From Pseudomonas benzenivorans (GTDB lineage: Bacteria; Pseudomonadota; Gammaproteobacteria; Pseudomonadales; Pseudomonadaceae): a stretch of DNA of 64,000 nucleotides. This document shows, piece after piece, positions 21,348-29,530 of this stretch. Both the position numbers and the translations under genes were made by a program. Position 1 is the stretch's first letter, and each line of letters opens with the position of its first letter. The DNA lies in assembly GCF_900100495.1 (NCBI RefSeq), contig NZ_FNCT01000005.1, forward strand, positions 220,808 through 284,807, written 5' to 3'. Below the pieces are notes generated by a model, which ran no database searches, was not told the origin of the DNA, and was given only the letters and a program-made list of their open reading frames with translations.

Positions 21348-22085
21348 TCAAAGCCCATGCCGCGCAAGAATCGCCGCATAGCTGCCATCGGCGCGCATGG
21401 CGGCGATGGCGCGGTCGAACGCCTCGGCAATCTGCCGGTGCTGCGGATGGCTGCGCCGCACCAGGATATGCAGGCCGTTCTCGCTCAGCGGCTGCGGCAG
21501 GAACTCCAACTGCTCGCGGATGCCGCTCAGCTCGCGGCCGAGGTGGTAGCGGGCGACGATCTCGTCCTCCAGGGTCAACTCGACCCGCCCGGCCTGCAGC
21601 ATGCGCGCGCCGCTGGCGAAACTGCCGACCCCCACCTTGCGCAGCAACGGATCATCATTGAACGCGCTGGAATAGGCATAGCCGCGCATCACCGCAATGC
21701 GGTAGGGATACAGATCCGACAGCTGCTCGAACTGGATGGCGCTGCCCTTGCGCCGCAGGAAGCGTATGCGGTTGACCAGAAATGGCGCGGAAAACTGGCC
21801 ATAGCCGGCACGCTCATCGCTGTACCAGGCGTTGATCAGCACATCGTAGTCGGCCCGCTGCAAACCATGCACCGCCCTCTCCCAGGGCACCTCCCGATAA
21901 CGCGTGGCATAGCCGGCCCGCGCCAAGGCAGTGCCGACCAGATCGGACGCCACGCCGTTGTACGGCAAGCGCTGGTCATTGAACGGCGGCCAGGGGTCGG
22001 CCACCAGGCGCAGGGTTTCGGCCGCCGCATCCAGCGACAGCAACAGCAACAGCAGCGACAGGCACAACGCACGCAATCCGTTCAT
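21348..22085 (-). CDS. Orphan periplasmic solute-binding protein (SBP_bac_3-like)
   Basis: 245 residues. A Sec signal (MNGLRALCLSLLLLLLSLDAAA, cleavage about 22) precedes LRLVADPWPPFND, the usual first strand of amino-acid-type binding proteins, and later ADYDVLINAWYSDERAGYGQFSAPF and LTLEDEIVARYHLGREL. It has no permease or ATPase gene nearby, as is common for this class in Pseudomonas. The ligand is unknown. The ATG at 22085 is preferred over a TTG at 22106 because it gives a clean signal peptide. Confidence 0.82.
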   Translation of the reverse strand: MNGLRALCLSLLLLLLSLDAAAETLRLVADPWPPFNDQRLPYNGVASDLVGTALARAGYATRYREVPWERAVHGLQRADYDVLINAWYSDERAGYGQFSAPFLVNRIRFLRRKGSAIQFEQLSDLYPYRIAVMRGYAYSSAFNDDPLLRKVGVGSFASGARMLQAGRVELTLEDEIVARYHLGRELSGIREQLEFLPQPLSENGLHILVRRSHPQHRQIAEAFDRAIAAMRADGSYAAILARHGL

Positions 22086-22418
22086 GGCGAGCTGTCCACA
22101 AGGCAAAGTTCGAGGCTGGTCATACCCGCCGCACCTGGCCGGGCCTGCAAGCCTTATCGGTTATCGCGCTAATGAACCACCGCCCGGGCGCCATGGCAAC
22201 CGCTAACTGGCACGCCAGTACGGATTGCAGGCAACATAATTCGGTCCAGATGGTGAAGGGGCAGCGCTGGTGGTGGAAGGCCAACGCCTAACGACTTATA
22301 TGGACGCTCCCTGTAAACGATTGATGAGTTTGCTTGGCATCCGCAACCTCAAGCAGCAGCGCGGCGCCTATGCGTTGGACAGGTCCACCCCCACGCCCCG
22401 ACCCCGGGACGACAGGAT
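22086..22418. other. Intergenic region without recognisable gene
   Basis: 333 bases between two minus-strand genes. The composition is somewhat less GC-rich than the flanks around 22230-22330. Short open stretches exist on the + strand (for example LMSLLGIRNLKQQRGAYAL) but have no start with a ribosome-binding site and no similarity I recognise. It could be a degraded remnant. Confidence 0.4.
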
Positions 22419-23210
22419 TCACCAGGGGAGTTCTTCACCGCGGTAATCGAGGAATTTCCCCGAGTCCTTGGGCGTCAACCCGCGCAGCACGCGGATGATT
22501 CCCGCGATGCTTTCGTTCGGGCCCTGTGCCGCTTGCGGGCCGCCCATGTCGGTGCGGACCCAGCCCGGACTTATCACCACGCAGATGAATTCCTCGGGCC
22601 GCAGTTCCGCGGCCAGCGTGCGGGTGAACATGTTGAGCGCGGCCTTGCTCTCTCGATAACCGTACGCCGCCCCCCGTGTGTTGCGCTCGAGACTGGCCAG
22701 TTCGCTGGTGATGTTGACGATGGTCTTGCCGGCGCCGCGGCGAAGCGACGGCAGCAGCGCCTGGGTCACGCGCATCGGCCCTAGGGTATTGACCTGGAAA
22801 TAGCGGTCGAGCGCGTCGGCATCGACTTCTTCGAGCCGGTACAGCCAGCTGCCGATGCCCGCGTTGTTGATCAGGATGTCCACCGGCAGATCGCCGATCC
22901 GCGCCCCGAACTGTTTCACCGACGCGCTATCGGCCACGTCCAGCTGCTCGATCCTGACCCCCAGCTTGCGCAGGTCTTCGGCGTCTTCGGGTCGCCGCGC
23001 GGTGGCGATGACGGTGGCGCCGGCCGCTGCGAATTGCCGCGAGAACTCCAGGCCGAGCCCGCGATTGGCCCCGGTGATGACCACGGTCGGTTGGCGATCT
23101 CGCGCTTGCGCGACGGATCGGTCTGCCTCCTCCGCGGCAACCGGAGCAGCGACGGGGAAGAAACAGGCAACCAACACCACGAAGATGGACAGTCGTCGGG
23201 CCAGGCACAT
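22419..23210 (-). CDS. Exported short-chain dehydrogenase/reductase
   Basis: 263 residues of classical SDR type: VVITGANRGLGLEF (nucleotide-binding TGxxxGxG, residues 46-53), NNAG (114-117), S168 and YRESK (Y184, K188). Ahead of the fold is a hydrophobic leader (LSIFVVLVACFFPVAAPVAAEE, residues 8-28) that looks like a signal peptide or membrane anchor, which is unusual because SDRs use cytoplasmic NAD(P)H. The start at 23210 has AAAGGA (23219-23224) eight bases upstream; a further ATG at 23240 has none. It is divergent from a Tat-exported flavoprotein gene. Substrate unknown. Confidence 0.88.
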   Translation of the reverse strand: MCLARRLSIFVVLVACFFPVAAPVAAEEADRSVAQARDRQPTVVITGANRGLGLEFSRQFAAAGATVIATARRPEDAEDLRKLGVRIEQLDVADSASVKQFGARIGDLPVDILINNAGIGSWLYRLEEVDADALDRYFQVNTLGPMRVTQALLPSLRRGAGKTIVNITSELASLERNTRGAAYGYRESKAALNMFTRTLAAELRPEEFICVVISPGWVRTDMGGPQAAQGPNESIAGIIRVLRGLTPKDSGKFLDYRGEELPW

Positions 23211-23339
23211 GCAAGCTATCCTTTGGGCTGCGTAAGCCATCGCCGCGAAAGCGGCGCGGCGTTACGGGTTGCCGAGCATTCTGCCGCCGGTGCTGGCACG
23301 GCACAACCGGGTACGACGGTCATCCGGGGTGATTGTCGA

Positions 23340-24719
23340 ATGACGTATTGGTCCTCATCGCGCAGGGATTTTCTCAAGGCCGTCGCGGGGCTCGCGCTAA
23401 CGGGCAATTCGCTCGCAGGAACCCGCGGGCCGCTCCAGCGGCCGGTGTTGATCGTGGGCGGCGGGCTGGCCGGGCTGGCGGTACTCGATGCGCTGCAGGC
23501 CGCGGGCCGGCCAGCCCTGCTGTTCGAGGCATCGGCGCGCCTCGGCGGGCGCATCCTGACGCTACGTGACGGCTTGCAGCCGGGGCTTCGCGCCGAAGCC
23601 GGCGGCGAACAGGTCATGCAAAACCACCAACGCGTGCGCCGGCTCGCCGGCGACTTGCGAATCCCGCTGATCGACTACCCGTTGCTCGAAGGGGATCTGC
23701 TATTCCGCCACCGCGGCCGCATGCTGCGTTTCCGTCTGCCGTCCGACCTCCCCGCCGATTTGACCGACGGCCTGTCAGCGCTGGAGAAAACCCAGTGGCC
23801 GCACCGCCTGCACCTTGCCTATACCGAGCATGCCGAGCCGCTGGCCGACGACGATCCCCGCAGCGCCCTGCAGTGGCTGCGGGATCTCGGGCTTTCGCGA
23901 CGCGGCGAAACCTTCGTGCGGGCCTTCGCCGCGGTTGACCCGGAGCGAACCAGCGCCGCGCACTTCCAGCGCATCGCGCGCCGCGAGGCCGCTGGCGGCA
24001 ACTCGCAGGTACTGGCCGGCGGCAGCGATCGCCTGACCGAGGCCCTGGCCGCACGGCATGCGCAATCGATCCGGCGCAACACGCCAATCAGGACCGTGGT
24101 GATCGGCGAGCACTCGGCGACGCTCCTGGATGCGGACGGCGTGGCCCACGTCGCCGATCGGGTCGTGCTGGCGCTGCCGCTGGGGCCGTTGCTGCGGCTG
24201 GACTACCGGCCGGGGCAACCACGCTGGCTGGCGCGCTGGGACGAGGCGCGGGTCGTCGCCCATGAGTTGAAGGTGCATGCGCAAGTGGATCCCCAGGAGT
24301 TCGCGGCGCTGGGCATCCGCCCACACATCATGGGGTTCGAATTTCCGAGGATGACCTGGCTGCTGCCGGAGCGCTCCGCGAACGGCAAGGCGCTGCTCAG
24401 CGCCGCGGCGGTCAACCGGCAGCTCGCGCGGCTCCAGGAGGCCCGGCTTCGCGGCGTCCAGGCCATGGACCGGGTGCTGAGGCAGCGACTGCCCCTGCTG
24501 CGCAGCCTGGAGGTGAGGACGCGCGGGGAAGACTGGATGAGCAATCCGCTGATCGGCGGGGCTTACACCTATGTTCCCGCAGGGTCGCGGGGCCCGTCCC
24601 CGGCGCTGCGTGAAGGCCCGCTGGTGCTCGCGGGAGCGGACTTCTCCGCTTATCCGGGTTGGATGGAGGGCGCCCTGCAATCTGCCGAAGTGGCCGTCAG
24701 CGAGATCCTCCGGGCCTAG
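23340..24719 (+). CDS. Tat-exported FAD-dependent amine-oxidase-like oxidoreductase
   Basis: 459 residues. The N-terminus carries a twin-arginine signal (SSRRDFLKAVAGLAL). It is followed by the FAD-binding GxGxxG block PVLIVGGGLAGLAVLDALQ, then EASARLGGRILTL, the R-x-G-GR signature of flavin monoamine oxidases, and a C-terminal LAGADFSAYPGWMEGALQS FAD contact. It would fold with FAD in the cytoplasm and act in the periplasm. It is divergent from the exported SDR gene with 129 bases between starts. The substrate, perhaps an amine or amino acid, cannot be told. Confidence 0.88.
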   Translation: MTYWSSSRRDFLKAVAGLALTGNSLAGTRGPLQRPVLIVGGGLAGLAVLDALQAAGRPALLFEASARLGGRILTLRDGLQPGLRAEAGGEQVMQNHQRVRRLAGDLRIPLIDYPLLEGDLLFRHRGRMLRFRLPSDLPADLTDGLSALEKTQWPHRLHLAYTEHAEPLADDDPRSALQWLRDLGLSRRGETFVRAFAAVDPERTSAAHFQRIARREAAGGNSQVLAGGSDRLTEALAARHAQSIRRNTPIRTVVIGEHSATLLDADGVAHVADRVVLALPLGPLLRLDYRPGQPRWLARWDEARVVAHELKVHAQVDPQEFAALGIRPHIMGFEFPRMTWLLPERSANGKALLSAAAVNRQLARLQEARLRGVQAMDRVLRQRLPLLRSLEVRTRGEDWMSNPLIGGAYTYVPAGSRGPSPALREGPLVLAGADFSAYPGWMEGALQSAEVAVSEILRA

Positions 24720-24790
24720 TTCATCGGCGCGATCCGGCCCCGGCGCTAAACTGAATGCGTCCCCTCTCCCCTGTCAGCCGAGGTCTGGCC

Positions 24791-25588
24791 ATGCAGCCTC
24801 AGAGCCCGTTCTTTCGCGAAGCCGGTGCCGGCCCCGGGGTCGTCTGCCTGCATTCCAATGCCAGCAGCTCGAACCAGTGGCGCGCCCTGCTGGAATCCTT
24901 TGCCACCCGCTACCACGTGCTGGCGGCCGATTCGCTGGGCGCGGGGCGCAGCCCGGCCTGGCCGACCGGGCGCGTGGTTTCGCTGCACGACGAGGTGGCG
25001 TTGCTGGAGCCGGTGTTCGCCCGCGCGGGCGCGCCCTTCGCCCTGGTCGGCCATTCCTACGGCGCGGCGGTGGCGCTGCTCGCGGCGCTGGCGCAGCCGC
25101 GGCGGGTGCGTGCCCTGGCGCTGTACGAGCCGACGCTGTTCGCCCTGCTCGACGCCGAAGCGCCGCCGCCGAATGCCGCCGACGGCATCCGCGCGACCGT
25201 GGCGCAGGCGGCCGCCGCCCTCGACGCCGGCGATCCCGAGCGTGCCGCCGAGCATTTCATCGACTACTGGATGGGCCAGGGCTCCTGGGCGCGCATGCCG
25301 GCGCCGCGCCAAGCCCCTATCGCCGCGTCGGTCGCCAACCTGCGCGGCTGGGCCGCGGCCTTGCTCGACGAGCCGACCCCGCTCGCCGCCTTCGCCGCGC
25401 TGCAGGTGCCGGTGCTCTACATGCTGGGCACGGACTCGCCGGCCTCCTCGCGGGGGGTGGCCCGGCTGCTGACCGGCGCCTTGCCCCAGGTCGAGGTCGT
25501 CGAGTTCGAGGGGCTCGGCCATATGGGGCCGATCACCCATCCGGAGCGGGTCAATGCGGTGATCATGCGCTTCCTCGAACGCCACTGA
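24791..25588 (+). CDS. Alpha/beta hydrolase
   Basis: 265 residues of the alpha/beta hydrolase fold: oxyanion region VVCLHSNASSSNQW, nucleophile elbow VGHSYGAA (S89), and catalytic histidine in GLGHMGPITHPE near the C-terminus. Cytoplasmic, no signal peptide. The small cap suggests an esterase or haloperoxidase-like enzyme; the substrate is unknown. It lies about 100 bases upstream of an ABC importer operon on the same strand, so it may be part of that unit. The ATG at 24791 is chosen over the upstream in-frame 24755. Confidence 0.88.
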   Translation: MQPQSPFFREAGAGPGVVCLHSNASSSNQWRALLESFATRYHVLAADSLGAGRSPAWPTGRVVSLHDEVALLEPVFARAGAPFALVGHSYGAAVALLAALAQPRRVRALALYEPTLFALLDAEAPPPNAADGIRATVAQAAAALDAGDPERAAEHFIDYWMGQGSWARMPAPRQAPIAASVANLRGWAAALLDEPTPLAAFAALQVPVLYMLGTDSPASSRGVARLLTGALPQVEVVEFEGLGHMGPITHPERVNAVIMRFLERH

Positions 25589-25690
25589 GCGAGCCGGGCA
25601 GGCAAGGGCGGGCCAGGCGCGACCATCGCAGCAGGCAACAGGCACCAAAGTACTATTCGTGCGCGGCGCATGGCTTCGTACCCTGGGGCT

Positions 25691-26728
25691 ATGATGCGTG
25701 CAATCCTGCTCCTCGCCCTGTCGCTCCGGCGCGCCCTGGCTGCTTCGCGGCCGCTGGCGCGGGCCTGCCTGGCTGCGAGCCTGCTGCTGGCGCCGGTCGG
25801 CGCCTCCAGCGCCACGACTGCGGCGCCCCGCGAGGATGGCGCGCTGCCGGTGCTGACCCTGAGCGTGCTGCAGTTCGGCACGGCGCACTGGGAGCTCGAT
25901 CATCTGCAGCGCCGCCAGCTGGACCGGGCGCAGGGCTTCGAACTGCGGGTCAGGCTGGTCGCCGACCTGCCGGCCTCGCGCCTGGCGGTGGCCAGCGGCA
26001 GCGTCGACGGTGCCGTGGCGGATCTGCTCTGGGTCCAGTCGCGCTATGCCGCCGGCACGCCCTACCTGTACCTGCCCTTCTCGGCGCAGATCGGCGAGAT
26101 CGTGGTCGCCGGCGACAGCCCCATCGAGCGCCTGGCCGATCTGCCGGGCAAGCGCATCGGCGTGGCCGGCGGGCCAGACAGCCTCGGCTGGCTGCTGGTG
26201 CAGCACGCCGCCCGCCAGCAGGGCATCGACCTGGCCCGCGCTGCGCAGGTGCAGTTCGCCGCGCCGCCGCTGCTGAACCAGGCCCTGCGCCGCGGCCAGC
26301 TGGATGCCCTGGTGACCTACTGGCATTTCGCCGCGCGCCTGCGCGGCGAGGGTGGCGGCCGCGCCGCCTTCGCCCTGGAGGACCTGCTAGTGGGGCTGGG
26401 CCTGGCCCCCGACCTGCCGGTACTCGGTTATGTCTTCCCGCAGGCCTGGGCCGCGCAGAACCGGGCGCTGCTCGAGCGCTTCGAGCGGGCGCTGCGCCAG
26501 GGCAAGCGCGAGCTGGCCGCCGAGCCGGCGTACTGGGACGCCATCCGGCCGCTGATGCGCGCCGAGGACGATGGCGTGTTCGCCGCGCTGCGCGGCGGTT
26601 TCGTCGCGGGCATTCCCGAGCCGCTGGATGCCGGGCGCATCGCCGACCTGCGCCGCCTGCTGGCGTTGACCGGGGCCGAGCCGGCGCAGCTGCTGCCCGA
26701 GGCGCTGTTTTTCCGGGGCGGGCCATGA
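25691..26728 (+). CDS. NitT/TauT-type ABC transporter substrate-binding protein
   Basis: 345 residues. An N-terminal Sec signal with a long basic region (LARACLAASLLLAPVGASSA, cleavage about 40) precedes a periplasmic binding protein of the NMT1/TauA type: LSVLQFGTAHWELD, RLADLPGKRIGVAGGPDSLGWLLVQHAA and RRGQLDALVTYWHFAARL. First gene of a three-gene importer; its stop overlaps the permease start (ATGA). The ligand could be a sulfonate, nitrate-like anion or pyrimidine precursor. Confidence 0.88.
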   Translation: MMRAILLLALSLRRALAASRPLARACLAASLLLAPVGASSATTAAPREDGALPVLTLSVLQFGTAHWELDHLQRRQLDRAQGFELRVRLVADLPASRLAVASGSVDGAVADLLWVQSRYAAGTPYLYLPFSAQIGEIVVAGDSPIERLADLPGKRIGVAGGPDSLGWLLVQHAARQQGIDLARAAQVQFAAPPLLNQALRRGQLDALVTYWHFAARLRGEGGGRAAFALEDLLVGLGLAPDLPVLGYVFPQAWAAQNRALLERFERALRQGKRELAAEPAYWDAIRPLMRAEDDGVFAALRGGFVAGIPEPLDAGRIADLRRLLALTGAEPAQLLPEALFFRGGP

Positions 26729-27486
26729 CCCCGCCACGCTGGACCTACTGGATCATGCTGCCGCTGGCCGCGGCGCTGTGGGCGGCGCTCGCCGCCCTGC
26801 TCGAGACGCCGCTGCTGCCCGGCCCGGGCGCCGTGCTGGAGTCGCTGTGGCAGGCGCTGCAGGCCGGTGAGCTGCAGCAGCACCTGGGCGTGACCCTGCG
26901 CCGGGTGCTCGTCAGTTTCGTCCTGGCGATGCTGCTCGGCGCGCTGCTGGGCCTGTGGATGGGCCGTTCGGCCCTGGCCAATGCACTGTTCGATCCCTTG
27001 CTGGTGCTGTTTCTCAACCTGCCGGCACTGGTCACCATCATCCTGCTGTACGTCTGGTTCGGCCTGGTCGAGGCGGCGGCGGTCCTGGCGGTGGTGATCA
27101 ACAAGGTACCCAATGTGGCGGTGACGCTGCGCGAGGGCGCGCGCAGCCTGGATCCGCGGCTGGAGCAGATGGCCCGGGTGTACGCCTTCAGCCGCTGGCA
27201 GCGGCTGGCGGATGTCTGGCTGCCGCAGCTGTTCCCCTACCTGATGGCCGCGACCCGCGGCGGCCTGGCGCTGATCTGGAAGATAGTGCTGGTGGTCGAG
27301 CTGCTCGGCCGCTCCGACGGCATCGGCTTCCAGCTGCACATGGCCTTCCAGGTGTTCGACGTGGCGCGCATCCTGGCCTACAGCCTGGCCTTCATCGCGG
27401 TGGTGCAGGCGATCGAGCTGGCCCTGCTGCAACCCCTGGAGCGCCGCGCCTCGCGCTGGCGCGGGGCGGGAGCGCAACATGCTTGA
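26725..27486 (+). CDS. ABC transporter permease, NitT/TauT type
   Basis: 253 residues with about six membrane helices, including VLVSFVLAMLLGALLGLWMG and LLVLFLNLPALVTIILLYVWF. The EAA-type loop that contacts the ATPase is around VTLREGARSLDPRLEQMARVY, then LPQLFPYLMAATRGGLALIWK. The ATG overlaps the stop of the binding-protein gene by four bases and the gene runs eight bases into the ATPase gene, so the three are translationally coupled. Confidence 0.9.
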   Translation: MTPPRWTYWIMLPLAAALWAALAALLETPLLPGPGAVLESLWQALQAGELQQHLGVTLRRVLVSFVLAMLLGALLGLWMGRSALANALFDPLLVLFLNLPALVTIILLYVWFGLVEAAAVLAVVINKVPNVAVTLREGARSLDPRLEQMARVYAFSRWQRLADVWLPQLFPYLMAATRGGLALIWKIVLVVELLGRSDGIGFQLHMAFQVFDVARILAYSLAFIAVVQAIELALLQPLERRASRWRGAGAQHA

Positions 27487-28165
27487 ACTGCGCATCGACG
27501 GCCGGGCCGGCGGCCACCCGATCCTCGGCACCATCGCCGCCCGGGTCGCCGCGGGCGAGCGCATCTGCCTGCTGGGGCCGTCCGGCGTGGGCAAGACCAC
27601 CCTGCTCAACGGCATCGCCGGGCTGGACCGGCGCCTGCACGGGATGATCGAGCGCCGCGCCGGCCTGCGGGTCGGCTACCTGTTCCAGGAACACCGCCTG
27701 CTGCCCTGGCGCACGGTGCGGCAGAACCTGGCCATGGTCGGGGCAAGCAATGTCGAGATCGACGCCCTGCTGGCCCAGGTCGGCCTGGCCGACGCCGCCG
27801 AGGCGCTGCCGGACCAGCTGTCCCTGGGCATGGCCCGCCGCGCCGCGCTGGCCCGCAGCCTGGCGATCAAGCCGGAGCTGCTGTTGCTCGACGAGCCCTT
27901 CGCCTCGCTGGACCCGGAGCGCGCCGCCGAGCTGCAGCGCCTGCTCGCGCGCCTGCTGGATGCGCAGCCGCGCATGGCGATGATCTGCGTCACCCACGAT
28001 GCCGGGGACGCCGACCGCCTGGCCAACCGCCTCTGGTACCTGGACGGCGCCCCGGCCGAACTGCGCTGGGACCAGCCCCTGAGCGCGCGCGCCAGCGCCA
28101 GCCGCATCGCCGAACGCTTGCGCAACCCGGCGCCCAGACCGCACCCTGCCGACACCTTCGGGTAA
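27479..28165 (+). CDS. ABC transporter ATP-binding protein, NitT/TauT type
   Basis: 228 residues. Walker A GPSGVGKTT (33-41), Q-loop FQEHRLLPWRTV, a signature reading LSLGMARRAALARSL (in place of LSGGQ), Walker B LLLLDEPFASLD and switch histidine in CVTHDAGDADRLA. It energises the upstream permease at the inner membrane. The departure of the signature from LSGGQ is common in TauB/SsuB-like proteins. Confidence 0.92.
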   Translation: MLELRIDGRAGGHPILGTIAARVAAGERICLLGPSGVGKTTLLNGIAGLDRRLHGMIERRAGLRVGYLFQEHRLLPWRTVRQNLAMVGASNVEIDALLAQVGLADAAEALPDQLSLGMARRAALARSLAIKPELLLLDEPFASLDPERAAELQRLLARLLDAQPRMAMICVTHDAGDADRLANRLWYLDGAPAELRWDQPLSARASASRIAERLRNPAPRPHPADTFG

Positions 28166-28222
28166 GATGCGCGCTCATTGGCGCCGCGCGGGCGGCGCCT
28201 GTCCGGTCCTGGGGAAGTGGCT

Positions 28223-29407
28223 GTGCTCTCTACTGAAGTTGTGATCATCGGCGCCGGCGCCGCCGGCTTGATGTGCGCGCTGACCGCCGCCGGGCGCGGG
28301 CGGCGGGTGCTGTTGCTGGACCACGCGAACAAGCCCGGCAAGAAGATCCTGATGTCCGGCGGCGGGCGCTGCAACTTCACCAACCTGTACTGCGAGCCGG
28401 GCAACTTCCTCTCGGCCAACCCGCACTTCTGCAAGTCGGCCCTGGCGCGCTACAACCAGTGGGACTTCATCGCCCTGGTGAGCAAGCACGGCGTGCCCTA
28501 CCACGAGAAGAAGCTCGGCCAGCTGTTCTGCGACCACAAGGCCAACGCCATCCTCGATCTGCTGCTGGCCGAATGCGCCGAGGCCGGGGTCGAGCTGCGC
28601 CTCAATACCTCGGTGACCGAGATCGCCCGGCTGGAGAGCGGCTACCAGCTGCAGACCAGCGCCGGTCCGCTCGCCTGCCAGTCGCTGGTGATCGCCACCG
28701 GCGGCCTGTCGATCCCGACCCTCGGCGCCACCGGCTTCGGCTACCAGGTGGCCAGGCAGTTCGGCCATACGCTGCTGCCGACCCGCGCCGGCCTGGTGCC
28801 CTTCAGCATCACCGAGCCGCAGCTGAAGGCGCTGTGCACGGAGCTGTCCGGCACCTCGGTGGAGGATTGCCTGGTCAGCTGCAACGGCCAGAGCTTTCGC
28901 GAGAACATCCTGTTCACCCACCGCGGCCTGTCGGGGCCTGCGATCCTGCAGATTTCCTCCTACTGGCAGCCGGGCGACACCCTGCATATCGACCTGCTGC
29001 CGCACATCGACCTGCCCGAGTGGCTGGCCGCGCAACAGCGCGAGCGGCCGAACAGCGAGCTGAAGACCCTGCTCGCCGAGCTGTTCACCAAGAAGATGGC
29101 CGGCCTGCTGGCCGAGCACTGGTTCGTCTCCAAGCCAATGAAGCAGTACAGCCCGGGCGAGCTCAAGGCGATCGCCGAGCAGCTGGCCGACTGGCAGCTG
29201 GTGCCGGCCGGCACCGAGGGCTACCGCACCGCCGAGGTGACCCTGGGCGGCATCGACACCCGCGAGGTGTCGTCGAAGACCATGGAATCGCTGAAGAGCC
29301 CGGGGCTGTATTTCGTCGGCGAGGTGCTGGACGTCACCGGCCACCTCGGCGGCTTCAACTTCCAGTGGGCCTGGGCCTCGGGCTACGCGGCGGCGCAGTA
29401 CGTCTGA
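28223..29407 (+). CDS. YhiN/HI0933-family FAD-dependent oxidoreductase
   Basis: 394 residues. FAD-binding VVIIGAGAAGLMCAL at the N-terminus, then KPGKKILMSGGGRCNFTN, the hallmark of the HI0933/YhiN/BaiN family, and C-terminal GLYFVGEVLDVTGHLGGFNFQWAWASG. Cytoplasmic. BaiN reduces bile-acid intermediates in gut bacteria, but the role in Pseudomonas is unknown. The GTG at 28223 is chosen because GGGGAAG (28211-28217) precedes it and the protein then starts just before the FAD strand. Confidence 0.9.
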   Translation: MLSTEVVIIGAGAAGLMCALTAAGRGRRVLLLDHANKPGKKILMSGGGRCNFTNLYCEPGNFLSANPHFCKSALARYNQWDFIALVSKHGVPYHEKKLGQLFCDHKANAILDLLLAECAEAGVELRLNTSVTEIARLESGYQLQTSAGPLACQSLVIATGGLSIPTLGATGFGYQVARQFGHTLLPTRAGLVPFSITEPQLKALCTELSGTSVEDCLVSCNGQSFRENILFTHRGLSGPAILQISSYWQPGDTLHIDLLPHIDLPEWLAAQQRERPNSELKTLLAELFTKKMAGLLAEHWFVSKPMKQYSPGELKAIAEQLADWQLVPAGTEGYRTAEVTLGGIDTREVSSKTMESLKSPGLYFVGEVLDVTGHLGGFNFQWAWASGYAAAQYV

Positions 29408-29530
29408 CACTCCAGCGCCGCGTCGGGATTGAACCAGCGGCGCTCGACAGGTTCTGCTACAAGAAGCAGATGCCCTGCCGCTAACGCGCAGGACGCCATC
29501 CACGCTCCGCCTGCCAGGAGCCGCGCCGGC

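Noticed and set aside
22250..22400. Possible remnant gene in the gap before the SDR
   Set aside because: Short open stretch without start, ribosome-binding site or recognisable similarity; reported only as unexplained DNA.
24571..26724. Long + strand frame leading into the ABC permease
   Set aside because: It reads out of phase through the hydrolase and binding-protein genes; only the part from 26725 is a real permease, starting with an ATGA overlap.
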